The notes beneath the pieces are model-generated. The model was not told the DNA's origin and did not search any database. It was given only the letters and a program-made list of their open reading frames with translations. DNA of 64,000 nucleotides from an uncultured Faecalibacterium sp. (GTDB lineage Bacteria > Bacillota > Clostridia > Oscillospirales > Ruminococcaceae): positions 1-64,000 of the forward strand of contig CALESJ010000046.1 in the NCBI GenBank assembly GCA_937907025.1. Direction: 5' to 3'. Position 1 is the stretch's first letter. Each line of letters opens with the position of its first letter. A program made the position numbers and the translations under genes. Of the stretch, positions 7,529 through 15,449 are shown one piece after another.

Positions 7529-7969
7529 ATGACGGGAAATATGCCTTTCGGGCTGAAAATCGCCATCATCAATCGGGCTTTTCGCAAAAAGATGGATGAG
7601 AAGGCGGCAACCATGGGTCTGACATCGGTTCAGCTGCGAGTGCTGGGCTCTGTCAGCCGGTTGGAAGCTGCCGGGGTGGAGGAAATTCACCAGAACGATT
7701 TGGAACGGATCGAGCATGTGACCCATCCGGCCATGACAAAACTTTTACAGCGTCTGGAGAGCAAGGGGTTTATCCAGTGTGTTCCCAGTGCCAAGGACAG
7801 ACGGTACAAAAAAATTACCAGTACCGAAAAATCCGCCGAAATCTATAAAACGATTCTGGCACAGGATGAGGAAGTTTTGTCTGAACTGTGCAGTGGTTTC
7901 ACACAAGAGCAAAAAGCCGCCTTGCTCCAATTGGCGGATCAGCTTATGGACAACATTGATTCACAATGA
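7529..7969 (+). CDS. MarR-family transcriptional regulator
   Basis: A 146-residue winged-helix repressor. The HTH and wing lie around residues 60-105: AMTKLLQRLESKGFI followed by SAKDRRYKK, the MarR DxR wing signature. MarR proteins are dimers that leave DNA when bound by phenolic or other small ligands. The ATG at 7529 is preferred over one at 7508 because GGAAGAGG lies six bases before it. The downstream MATE pump and the shared palindrome before both genes suggest it represses itself and the pump. The inducer is unknown. Confidence 0.92.
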   Translation: MTGNMPFGLKIAIINRAFRKKMDEKAATMGLTSVQLRVLGSVSRLEAAGVEEIHQNDLERIEHVTHPAMTKLLQRLESKGFIQCVPSAKDRRYKKITSTEKSAEIYKTILAQDEEVLSELCSGFTQEQKAALLQLADQLMDNIDSQ

Positions 7970-7995
7970 GTTCGGGCGGGAAAAATCAGATTTCC

Positions 7996-8037
7996 CAGGC
8001 AGTGTACCGGGTTCCGGTGGTCACTGCCTGCTTTTTT
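7996..8037 (+). terminator. Terminator between marR and the MATE gene
   Basis: CAGGCAGTG (7996-8004) and CACTGCCTG (8022-8030) pair perfectly and are followed by six T. marR and the pump gene therefore probably have separate or attenuated transcription. Confidence 0.8.
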
Positions 8038-8047
8038 GCAAAAATAG

Positions 8048-8059
8048 GTAACTGGTTAC
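8048..8059 (+). promoter_or_regulatory. Second MarR operator, before the MATE gene
   Basis: GTAAC-TG-GTTAC is a perfect 5-base inverted repeat, 11 of 12 bases identical to the copy at 7493-7504. It lies 26 bases before the MATE start codon. I see no good -10/-35 pair between the terminator and this site. Confidence 0.7.
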
Positions 8060-8084
8060 ATAAATAAAAGGAGAGATTGAAACA

Positions 8085-9467
8085 ATGGAAAATGCAGTAC
8101 CGGAGAACAAAAATCCTTTTGCAACAGAGCCAATCGGCCGGCTGATCACCAAATTCGCTATCCCGTGCGTGATCTCGCTGCTGGTGAACTCGTTGTACAA
8201 CATCGTTGACCAGATCTTTATCGGCTGGGGCGTTGGCTACCTGGGCAACGGCGCTACCAACGTTGTGTTTCCCATCACGATCGTGGCGCTGGCTTTGTCC
8301 CTGATGATCGGTGATGGCGGTGCCGCTTACCTGAGCCTGAAATTGGGTGAAGGGGATACCGAAAGCGCAAAGAAAGGCGTGGGCAATGCCATTACCATGG
8401 TTACCGTGGTCAGCATTGTTCTGCTGATTGTCTTTCTGGTGTTCATAAACCCAATCCTGACCCTGTTTGGCGCTACGGATGCACTGCGTGGCTACGCACT
8501 GGACTACGGCTTCGTTATCGGCATTGGTCTGCCGTTCATGATGATCCCTGCCGCGCTCAATTCCATGATCCGTGCCGACGGCAGCCCCAAATATGCCATG
8601 TTCTCCATGGTTTTGGGTGCCATTATCAATACTATCTTTGACCCTGTTTTTATCTTTATCTTCCACATGGGCGTCCGCGGTGCCGCTATCGCTACGGTCA
8701 TGGGCCAGGTGGCGTCTTTCATCGTGTCTGCTCTGTATCTCTGCCGCTTCAAGAGCTTCCACCTCAAAGCGTCCGATCTGCTGCTGAACTTCAGAACCTG
8801 CGGTAAGGTCCTCAGCTTCGGCATCAGCAGCTTCATCACCCAGATCGCCATTACGGTGGTCATGGCTCTGTCCAACAACCTGCTGGCTGCCTACGGTGCC
8901 AACTCCATCTACGGCTCGGAAATTCCTCTGACTGCTATGGGCATTGTGATGAAGGTCAACCAGATCCTGATTTCCATTCTGGTCGGTATCTCTACCGGTG
9001 CCCAGCCCATCATCGGCTACAACTATGGCGCCAAGAACTTCAAGCGTGTCAACAAGGCCTTTGATATTGCTCTGGTCGCCTCTGAAATCGTGGCCATTAT
9101 CGCATTCCTGATCTTCCAGTTTGCCCCCATGAGCGTTGTTTCGCTGTTCGGCTCGGAGGAAGGCCTGTATAATGAATTTGCCGTCAAGTCCTTCCGTATC
9201 TTCCTGCTGTTCTGCCCGCTGACCGGCTTCCAGACCGTTGCGGCCATCTATCTGCAGGCTATCGGCAAGCCCGTCAAGTCGGCATTGCTGTCCCTGTCCC
9301 GTCAGATCATCTTCTTCGTGCCGGCAGCCATCATCCTGCCCCTGTTCCTGGGCGTTATGGGCGTGCTGTGGACCGGTCCTGTGGCGGACGGCCTGGCTTT
9401 CCTGCTGTCCTTGGGCCTGATCCTGTATGAACGCAAACAGCTGAAAAAGGCACAGCTGGCTAAATGA
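8085..9467 (+). CDS. MATE-family multidrug efflux transporter
   Basis: A 460-residue integral membrane protein with about 12 predicted helices in two repeated halves, the length and layout of MepA-like MATE pumps that export cationic drugs against Na+ or H+. Visible signatures include the first-helix stretch FAIPCVISLLVNSLYNIVDQ and, in the second half, GISTGAQPIIGYNYGAKNF, the conserved P-IGYNYGA motif. AAAGGAGAG precedes the ATG. It is controlled with the upstream marR through a shared operator. The substrate cannot be read from sequence. Confidence 0.93.
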   Translation: MENAVPENKNPFATEPIGRLITKFAIPCVISLLVNSLYNIVDQIFIGWGVGYLGNGATNVVFPITIVALALSLMIGDGGAAYLSLKLGEGDTESAKKGVGNAITMVTVVSIVLLIVFLVFINPILTLFGATDALRGYALDYGFVIGIGLPFMMIPAALNSMIRADGSPKYAMFSMVLGAIINTIFDPVFIFIFHMGVRGAAIATVMGQVASFIVSALYLCRFKSFHLKASDLLLNFRTCGKVLSFGISSFITQIAITVVMALSNNLLAAYGANSIYGSEIPLTAMGIVMKVNQILISILVGISTGAQPIIGYNYGAKNFKRVNKAFDIALVASEIVAIIAFLIFQFAPMSVVSLFGSEEGLYNEFAVKSFRIFLLFCPLTGFQTVAAIYLQAIGKPVKSALLSLSRQIIFFVPAAIILPLFLGVMGVLWTGPVADGLAFLLSLGLILYERKQLKKAQLAK

Positions 9468-9490
9468 TACATGAAAGGGGAATCTGCGTT

Positions 9491-10066
9491 ATGAAAAACC
9501 GAGTTGTTACCATCAGCCGTGAATTCGGCAGCGGCGGCCGTACCATCGGCAAAAAGGTGGCCGAAAAGCTGGGCATTTCCTGCTATGACAGCGAACTGAT
9601 CCAGAAAATTGCTTCCGAAAGTGGCTTTAATGAAGAGTATATCAAGGATGCCGGGGAATACGCCCCCAGCGGATTCTTGTCCAATCTGTCCAGCCGGACC
9701 TTCGGTCCCACCAATGAAGATTATCTGTGGAAGATCCAGTACAAGATCATCACCGATCTGGCAGCCAAGGAGCCCTGCGTCATTGTGGGCCGCTGCGCCG
9801 ACTATATCCTGAAGGACAAGGCCGACTGCCTGCGGGTGTTCATTCATGCCGATATGAAATTCCGTGCGGAGCGTATTGTAAAGGAGTACGGCGAGCGGGC
9901 CGAATCGCCCGAGCAGCGTCTGAAAGACAAGGATAAGCGCCGCGCTGCCTACCACCGCTTCTACACCAACATGAAGTGGGGCCATGCCCAGAACTACGAT
10001 ATTACGCTGAACAGCGGCACGCTGGGCATTGATAAATGCGTGGATATCATCACGGAACTGTATTGA
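9491..10066 (+). CDS. Cytidylate kinase-like family protein
   Basis: A 191-residue P-loop protein beginning MKNRVVTISREFGSGGRTIG. The GSGGRTIGKKVAEKLG stretch is the modified P-loop of the cytidylate kinase-like group (AAA_26), common in Clostridia, often near transporters or regulators and of unproven substrate. CVIVGRCADYIL is another family hallmark. The start at 9491 follows AAAGGGG and the usual family N-terminus; an ATG at 9464 overlapping the MATE stop is the alternative. Being 23 bases behind the MATE gene it is probably in the same transcript. Confidence 0.85.
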   Translation: MKNRVVTISREFGSGGRTIGKKVAEKLGISCYDSELIQKIASESGFNEEYIKDAGEYAPSGFLSNLSSRTFGPTNEDYLWKIQYKIITDLAAKEPCVIVGRCADYILKDKADCLRVFIHADMKFRAERIVKEYGERAESPEQRLKDKDKRRAAYHRFYTNMKWGHAQNYDITLNSGTLGIDKCVDIITELY

Positions 10067-10108
10067 GCCTTTACCCTTTATCGAACCTCTCTTTACCGCA
10101 CATACAAC

Positions 10109-10158
10109 AAAAGCCGCCGGGGCCTCGGGAGTACATCCCGAAAGCCCCGGCGGCTTTT
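10109..10158. terminator. Bidirectional terminator between convergent genes
   Basis: AAAAGCCGCCGGGG (10109-10122) pairs with CCCCGGCGGCTTTT (10145-10158), and an inner CTCGGGA/TCCCGA stem lies within. It serves the kinase-like gene on the plus strand and the MFS gene on the minus strand. Confidence 0.85.
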
Positions 10159-10191
10159 GCTGTATTCTTTTAAGAAGCGATCAGAACGCCA

Positions 10192-11367
10192 TTACGCGGT
10201 GAGAGCATCCTTCAGGCGGCGATAGTAGCCGTCCACATAGACAACATAGATCACGCCGCCGATCACATAAGCGATGGCAGTCAGCGCAAAACCGACCGGC
10301 AGGCCGATGCTTTCCTGCAGGCAGCCCATCAGCAGAGAGCCGATGCCGATGCCCACATCATAGGAGAGCATGTAGGTGGCGTTGGCCACACCGCGCTGAG
10401 GCGCAGGCGTGGTGCCGGTCACGAAGGACTGGAACAGCGGCTGCAGAATGCCGTATCCCACGCCGAAGAAGAAACCGGCTACCAGGAGATGTCCGCCAGT
10501 GGTCAGGAACAGATAGCTGGCCATGGTCAGAACCAGAATCACCAGGCTGATGCAGACCAACACGCGATGGTGTCCAGCATCGATCATCTTCTGGGTGGAC
10601 AGCTTGGAAGCCAGCATGCCGACGACCAGGCAGATGTAGAAGTAAGGCAGGAAAGCGGAAAGTCCTTTTTCCTGTGCAAAGATGGAAGAGTAGGCGATTA
10701 CGGCGCCGTAGGGGATCATCAGGAACATCATGTTGAACATGAAGGGCAGAGCCGGTCCGTGGATGGAATCGCGGATCGAGAACTTCTTGCGCTGTACCTT
10801 GGGATACTTGATGCGGCAGCAGGCCACGCAAACCAGGGCGGCCACCGTGATGCCGAAGATGGTCATGAAAGAGGCTTTGCTGCTCAGGTGGCTCTGCACC
10901 TGCAGGCCCACGAAGGGACCGGCGGCCATGCCGATGGAAACGGTAAAGGCGAAGCGGCTGATGCCTTCGGTGACCTTTTTCTGGGGCAGCACGTCACCGG
11001 CCAGCGTCATGGTGGCTGAACCGCACACCGAATACACAGCGCCCATGTACAAGCGGATGATGATCAGCGCGCCGAAGATGGGGAAGGCGATAAAGGCTGG
11101 GAAGGACAGGCAGAACAGTGCCAGAAACACCAGATACACGCGGTAGCGGTTGAAGTTATCCAGCAGATAACCGGCCACGGGGCGGAACAGAATCGTTGCC
11201 ACCGACATGGCGGTCAGAACGATGCCGATTTTGGAGCCGGTGATTCCGATCTCCTGGCAGTAGATGGGAATGATGGGAATCGAGGCATAGAATGCTGCCA
11301 GCACCAGCAGGTTGGTGATGAACAGTAAGATGAATCTTCGGTTCCAGATTTTTTCAGTTTTCTCCAT
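10192..11367 (-). CDS. MFS transporter (drug efflux type)
   Basis: A 391-residue membrane protein with about 12 helices. It starts MEKTEKIWNRRFILLFITNL. The loop between helices 2 and 3 has GSKIGIVLTAMSVATILFRP, the position of the MFS GxxxDRxGRR motif, and PVAGYLLDNFNRYRV follows. The length fits small drug exporters. The ATG at 11367 lies behind AGGAGG on the minus strand; the longer open frame runs into the divergent regulator and is rejected. It is divergent from a MarR gene, with palindromic operators between them, so it is probably repressed by that regulator. The substrate is unknown. Confidence 0.92.
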   Translation of the reverse strand: MEKTEKIWNRRFILLFITNLLVLAAFYASIPIIPIYCQEIGITGSKIGIVLTAMSVATILFRPVAGYLLDNFNRYRVYLVFLALFCLSFPAFIAFPIFGALIIIRLYMGAVYSVCGSATMTLAGDVLPQKKVTEGISRFAFTVSIGMAAGPFVGLQVQSHLSSKASFMTIFGITVAALVCVACCRIKYPKVQRKKFSIRDSIHGPALPFMFNMMFLMIPYGAVIAYSSIFAQEKGLSAFLPYFYICLVVGMLASKLSTQKMIDAGHHRVLVCISLVILVLTMASYLFLTTGGHLLVAGFFFGVGYGILQPLFQSFVTGTTPAPQRGVANATYMLSYDVGIGIGSLLMGCLQESIGLPVGFALTAIAYVIGGVIYVVYVDGYYRRLKDALTA

Positions 11368-11417
11368 GCGGTAAAAATTCCTCCTTTTGGAATACAAAAA
11401 ACGGACAAAAAAATAAA

Positions 11418-11502
11418 GTGGCAATTGCCACCATATTAGTGTAACATGCCTTTCGGTTCCCGTCAATATCTGGTTGCGATTGCCACCAAAAACAGGTATA
11501 AT
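11418..11502. promoter_or_regulatory. Divergent promoters with two MarR-type operators
   Basis: Minus strand: TTGACG (11461-11466), 17 bases, TACACT (11438-11443) for the MFS gene; the perfect palindrome GTGGCAATTGCCAC (11418-11431) covers its expected start point. Plus strand: TTGCGA (11474-11479), 17 bases, TATAAT (11497-11502) for marR; a second, degenerate copy, GGTTGCGATTGCCACC (11472-11487), covers its -35 box. One repressor could shut both. Confidence 0.85.
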
Positions 11503-11524
11503 ACTGAAAAAGGAGGTAGAGGTT

Positions 11525-11959
11525 ATGACATACACAACGGATAACCCGTTCAAATGTATCTCCATCCTGTACCGCAAATCCCATATCTGGCTGAACAACA
11601 GCTGCGAGCAGTATGACCTGACAGCGGCACAGGCGGTGGTCATCATGATCGTCTGCGATTTCAAGGTGCTGACGCAGGACGAAATTACCAAGCGGCTTTC
11701 CCTGGATAAAAGCGTGATTGCCAAAACGGTGACCAAGCTGGAGGAACGGGGCTTTCTGGTTCGCACGACTAACGCGAAGGACAAGCGCACCTATGATATC
11801 CAGCCGACGGCACATGCGTGGGCAGTATATCCGTTCATACGGCAACAGGTGGAAGAAAGTTTCCGCCGTATGACCCAAACCATGACGGAGGATGACCGGC
11901 AGACCTTCAAACGACTGCTGGAAGAGGCAGCGCAGGCAGCTCTTTCGGTTGGGGAATAA
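11525..11959 (+). CDS. MarR-family transcriptional regulator
   Basis: A 144-residue MarR protein. The HTH helices include QDEITKRLSLDKSVIAKTVT, followed by the wing VRTTNAKDKRTYDI with the DKR signature. AGGAGG (11511-11516) sets the ATG at 11525. It is divergent from the MFS exporter, and palindromes overlap both promoters, so autorepression and control of the exporter are the natural reading. It is not closely similar to the other MarR protein at 7529-7969, and the operator sequences differ. Confidence 0.93.
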   Translation: MTYTTDNPFKCISILYRKSHIWLNNSCEQYDLTAAQAVVIMIVCDFKVLTQDEITKRLSLDKSVIAKTVTKLEERGFLVRTTNAKDKRTYDIQPTAHAWAVYPFIRQQVEESFRRMTQTMTEDDRQTFKRLLEEAAQAALSVGE

Positions 11960-11964
11960 AACAA

Positions 11965-12003
11965 AAAAGCCCGGGACACCGTTCAAGGTATCCCGGGCTT
12001 TTG
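11965..12003. terminator. Bidirectional terminator
   Basis: AAAAGCCCGGGA (11965-11976) pairs with TCCCGGGCTTTT (11991-12002). It ends marR on the plus strand and the purine permease on the minus strand. Confidence 0.85.
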
Positions 12004-12012
12004 CCTACTCAA

Positions 12013-13428
12013 TCAGGCGGATTCTTTGGTTTCGGTCTTATCCTTCGGCAGCAGCACATTCATGATGATGGCCACAAAAGCGGCAGGCACAATGCCGGAA
12101 CCGCCGAAAATCAGCTGCACAGCCTGCGGCAGACCGGCCAGCACGGCGCTGTTGGCACCCAGGCCGTAGCCCAGACCCAGCGCCACAGAAACGATGGACA
12201 TGCTGCGGGCGGTCAGCGGCTCGCGGGTGATGAGCTGAATACCACTCATCACGATGGAGGAGAACATAATGACAGCGGCGCCGCCCAGCACGCTCTGAGG
12301 CATGATGGAAACGATGGCTGCCAGCTTGGGCAGCAGGCCGCACAGCACCAGGAACACCGCACCGCAGGCCAGAGCCGTGCGGTTGACGATCTTGGTCATG
12401 GTGACCAGGCCCACATTCTGGCTGAAAGAGGTGTTGGGCAGTACGCCGAACAGGGCGGCGAAAGAAGAACCCAGACCGTCACACATAACACCGCCGGCCA
12501 GTTCCTGGTCGGTGGCCTCGCGGCCCATACCGCCTTCGGTCACGCCGGAAATATCACCCACGGTTTCCACGGCCGTCACAATGAACATGATCATCACGGG
12601 GATGATGGCACGCAGATCAAACACCGGCTTGACCGGCATGAGCTGCGGTACCGAGAACCAGTCTGCCTGGGCAACTTTGTCCCAGTTGAGGACCCAGGCC
12701 TTGGTGTATTCCACACCGTCGGCGGTCACGCCGGTGGTGGAGAGGAACAGCGGCAGCACAGCGCAGATCACATACCCGCAGATGATGCCGATGAGGATGC
12801 AGGAGGAACTGGCCAGGCCCTTGGCGCCGTGCTTCAGAATCAGCACAATGACCATGACGGCCAGTGCGATAAGCAGGTTCTCCACAGAACCGTAGTCGGG
12901 GGCCGAGGTGCCGCCGCCGAAGGAGCCCACGCCTACGCTGATCAGCGAAAGGCCGATGGACAACACCACAGTACCGGTGACCACGGCAGGGAAAAAGCGG
13001 CGCAGCGGCTTGAGGAAGGCGCCCAGGACTGTTTCAAACAGGCCGCCCAGAATCGAAGCGCCCATGATGGCCGCATAGGATACAACGCCGCCGCCCATGA
13101 CCTTGACCACGCTCTGGAAAACACCGATGAAGCCGGAACTGGTACCCATGATGATGGGAACCTTGCCGCCCACGGGGCCGATCGAAAACAGCTGGACCAA
13201 CGTAACAAGGCCGGCTACCAACATGGCATTCTGCAGCAGGGAAACCTGGATTTCGGCAAACTCTTCGGCACCGCCGCCGGCCGCACACAGGCTGGTGATG
13301 ATCAGAATGGGGGTCAGGTTTCCTACGAACATGGCCAGCACATGCTGAAGCCCCAGAGGAATGGCCTGCCGCAGCGGCAGCTTTCCTTCGAATTCGTAGG
13401 GAGTCGAATATTGCTGAGTCTTTTCCAT
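12013..13428 (-). CDS. NCS2-family nucleobase permease (uracil/xanthine type)
   Basis: A 471-residue membrane protein of the nucleobase:cation symporter-2 family. It begins MEKTQQYSTPYEFEGKLPLR, then has GLQHVLAMFVGNLTPILI in the first helix, and further on SQNVGLVTMT, the family's Q-N-x-G-x4-T substrate-site motif. The acidic motif upstream of it (FVTAVETVGDISGV) fits xanthine/uric acid transporters more than uracil transporters, so purine uptake is favoured. The ATG at 13428 lies behind GGGAGG. The gene appears monocistronic with a leader of about 200 bases. No purine riboswitch is recognisable. Confidence 0.93.
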   Translation of the reverse strand: MEKTQQYSTPYEFEGKLPLRQAIPLGLQHVLAMFVGNLTPILIITSLCAAGGGAEEFAEIQVSLLQNAMLVAGLVTLVQLFSIGPVGGKVPIIMGTSSGFIGVFQSVVKVMGGGVVSYAAIMGASILGGLFETVLGAFLKPLRRFFPAVVTGTVVLSIGLSLISVGVGSFGGGTSAPDYGSVENLLIALAVMVIVLILKHGAKGLASSSCILIGIICGYVICAVLPLFLSTTGVTADGVEYTKAWVLNWDKVAQADWFSVPQLMPVKPVFDLRAIIPVMIMFIVTAVETVGDISGVTEGGMGREATDQELAGGVMCDGLGSSFAALFGVLPNTSFSQNVGLVTMTKIVNRTALACGAVFLVLCGLLPKLAAIVSIMPQSVLGGAAVIMFSSIVMSGIQLITREPLTARSMSIVSVALGLGYGLGANSAVLAGLPQAVQLIFGGSGIVPAAFVAIIMNVLLPKDKTETKESA

Positions 13429-13678
13429 CTTGTTCCTCCCAAATTGGTTTTGTATGGCAAACATGAAATATTATAACAAAGAAAGACGATTCTTCATACA
13501 TTTTTTGCCAAAAAAGCCGCTTTGCTTCGCATTTTCTACTTTTTATGCAATATGAGTGCGGTGTGCGGCAGGTTTCTTGTTCCGCTTGCCGGGAAATGCC
13601 GGAAATGTTCGGCGTTGAGAGGCAGGTCTTTTTTTATGACTTAAACCTGTATAGTAAAACAACTTTACAGTCTGACAA
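13429..13678 (-). other. Leader of the permease gene
   Basis: Non-coding. On the minus strand TTGTCA (13673-13678) and TATACA (13648-13653) could be a promoter, but the 19-base spacer makes this weak. Several GC-rich short stems and a weak hairpin followed by six U near 13507-13530 hint at an attenuator. The conserved core of a purine or xanthine riboswitch is not visible. Confidence 0.35.
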
Positions 13679-13717
13679 GAAAAAAACTCCCTGCCGGAGG
13701 TGAGTCCCGGCAGGGAG
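13679..13717 (-). terminator. Terminator of the ferredoxin-type gene
   Basis: CTCCCTGCCGG (13687-13697) pairs with CCGGCAGGGAG (13707-13717). On the minus strand the hairpin is followed by a run of T (13680-13686). Confidence 0.8.
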
Positions 13718-13744
13718 GTATATCCTTTTTGATAAAGGCTGTGA

Positions 13745-14431
13745 TCAGCCTTCCAGAATGCGGCCGTCCGTGGAAAGGGTCACGACCCGGCAGGGCACAA
13801 CGCGTCCGCTGGCCATCATGGCTTTCTGCACCGCGTTGGAAAGTCCGCCGCAGCAGGGAACTTCCATGCGCACAACGGTCAACGAGGCAACCTCGTTCTC
13901 CCGCAGGATGGCGGTCAGCTTTTCGCTGTAATCCACGGCGTCCAGCTTGGGGCAGCCAATCAGGGTCACGCGGCCGTGCATGAATTCCTGGTGCATCCGC
14001 GCATAGGCAAAGGCGGAGCAGTCGGCAGCAATCAGCACATCCGCACCGGCAAAGAACGGCGCATTCACCGGCACCAGCTTGATCTGCACCGGCCACTGGC
14101 CCAGGCAGGAGGCGCGGGCCGGTCGGTCAACCGGGGCAGCTTCTGCCATGCGGTGGATCTGCTGGCCGGGACAACCGGAAAAGGCTGCTTTTTTCTGCTG
14201 CATGCGGGCCGCTACGGCTGCCTCATCATAGGCGGCTGCTTCCCGCTCCACAAAGCTGATGGCACCGGTGGGACAGGTGGGCAGGCAATCGCCCAGGCCA
14301 TCGCAATAGTCGTCCCGCAGCAGGACGGCCTTGCCGTTTTTCATGCCAATGGCACCCTCGTGGCAGGCCTTAGCGCAGGCTCCACAGCCGTTGCATTTTT
14401 CCGTATCAATGTGAATGATCTTCCGAATCAT
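13745..14431 (-). CDS. 2[4Fe-4S] ferredoxin-domain protein
   Basis: A 228-residue protein. The N-terminal 60 residues hold two clusters: CNGCGACAKACHEGAIG, and CDGLGDCLPTCPTGAI with the looser spacing of the second site. The remaining 165 residues contain further cysteines (FSGCPGQQ, VPCCGGLSNAVQ, LIGCPKLD) that could bind another cluster or a metal. I know this layout as a Clostridia ferredoxin-type family of unproven role, probably cytoplasmic electron transfer. AAGGAG precedes the ATG at 14431. It stands alone between divergent carD and its own terminator. Confidence 0.8.
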   Translation of the reverse strand: MIRKIIHIDTEKCNGCGACAKACHEGAIGMKNGKAVLLRDDYCDGLGDCLPTCPTGAISFVEREAAAYDEAAVAARMQQKKAAFSGCPGQQIHRMAEAAPVDRPARASCLGQWPVQIKLVPVNAPFFAGADVLIAADCSAFAYARMHQEFMHGRVTLIGCPKLDAVDYSEKLTAILRENEVASLTVVRMEVPCCGGLSNAVQKAMMASGRVVPCRVVTLSTDGRILEG

Positions 14432-14624
14432 GGCAAACTCCTTCTCTGAAAGACAGATTTCTTGTATGTAGTATACCGGAATCTTGGCTCCATGGCTGTT
14501 GCAAAAACAACGAAATTCGCAAAAATGGGGCAAAGAAGCCGGGACTTGTACAAAAATACCGGAAATGGGAGGGGGATGTCTGGAGCAAAATCCACAAAAA
14601 ACACGCACATACGCGCATCTGCCT

Positions 14625-14653
14625 TTGCGATTGTAAAAAAATTGTGCTATAAT
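14625..14653 (+). promoter_or_regulatory. Promoter of the CarD-family gene
   Basis: TTGCGA (14625-14630), 17 bases, TATAAT (14648-14653), 45 bases before the likely GTG start. Confidence 0.7.
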
Positions 14654-14697
14654 AAAAAAGTACGAAGCTAAGAAAAACAAAGAAAGTGGGGTATTGT

Positions 14698-15201
14698 GTG
14701 TATAACGTTGGGGATATCATCGTGTACGGGGAGCATGGCATCTGCCGTGTGGCGGCCGTTGGCCCGTTGAACCTGGGCGGACCCGGCGATCGGTTGTATT
14801 ATACGCTGCGGCCGTATTATCAACCGGAACTGGTTATTTATGCCCCCATCGACAATGATCGGGTGGTCATTCGCCCGCCGGTCACGCGTGAAGAGGCGGA
14901 ACAGATCGTCAGTGAACTGCCGAATGTTCCTGAACTGGAGATTCCGGACGAAAAAAGCCGGGAAACTCTGTTCAGCCAGATTCAGCATGGCTGCGATTGC
15001 CGCGCCCTGGCCGGCATGATCAAGGCGCTATACCACCGTCGGGAGCAGCGCCAGCAGAAAGGCCGCCGCGTAACCAGTGTGGATGAGCGGTATTTCCGTG
15101 CCGCAGAGGACCAGCTCTATGGGGAGTTGGCTTTTGCACTGGGAATGGACCGGGACGCTGCCCCGGAGTACATCCGAACCTGCTTAGGGCAGGCTGAATA
15201 A
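14698..15201 (+). CDS. CarD/CdnL-family transcription regulator
   Basis: A 167-residue protein. The N-terminal Tudor-like RNA-polymerase-interacting domain is clear: VYNVGDIIVYGEHGICRV, then YYTLRPYYQPELVIYAPID, as in CarD, CdnL and the TRCF interaction domain. The C-terminal helical part contains YHRREQRQQKGRRV and ERYFRAAEDQLYGELA, the usual CarD DNA-contact helices. CarD proteins bind the polymerase beta subunit and stabilise open complexes. I chose GTG at 14698, behind AAAGTGGGG, because it gives the usual family N-terminus; GTG at 14686 is possible. Confidence 0.88.
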   Translation: MYNVGDIIVYGEHGICRVAAVGPLNLGGPGDRLYYTLRPYYQPELVIYAPIDNDRVVIRPPVTREEAEQIVSELPNVPELEIPDEKSRETLFSQIQHGCDCRALAGMIKALYHRREQRQQKGRRVTSVDERYFRAAEDQLYGELAFALGMDRDAAPEYIRTCLGQAE

Positions 15202-15205
15202 AAAA

Positions 15206-15254
15206 ATCCCCCGTCGCAGCTGAAACTTTTACAAGCTGCGCGGGGGATTTTTGC
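15206..15254 (+). terminator. Terminator of the CarD-family gene
   Basis: ATCCCCCG (15206-15213) and CGGGGGAT (15241-15248), with inner GCAGCT/AGCTGC arms, followed by TTTT. Confidence 0.85.
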
Positions 15255-15350
15255 ATGGGAGGCCGGGAACCGGCATAGACATGCCGCTGGATGCCGAAAC
15301 TGAAAACCGAATGCGGCCCGGATTTGCCCACAAAGAACGCAGACCTGCCA

Positions 15351-15379
15351 TTGCTTTTGCCAGGGGTTGGGTGTACAAT
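15351..15379 (+). promoter_or_regulatory. Promoter of the gamma-glutamyl ligase operon
   Basis: TTGCTT (15351-15356), 17 bases, TACAAT (15374-15379). It lies downstream of the longest possible start (15291), which supports translation from 15450. Confidence 0.55.
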
Positions 15380-15449
15380 ACCGATGTGTATGCCGTACCG
15401 GCCGGGGAGAAGATCTTCGCTGCTGCATGCACGGAAACGGGAGGGTATT

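Noticed and set aside
12001..13476. A 491-codon open frame antisense to the NCS2 permease
   Set aside because: It is His/Gln/Gly/Asp-rich with no domain, lacks a ribosome binding site, and mirrors a clear transporter gene. Long antisense frames are expected from the GC-rich third positions here.
14686..15201. Longer form of the CarD-family gene from GTG 14686
   Set aside because: That codon lies within the purine-rich ribosome binding site used by GTG 14698.
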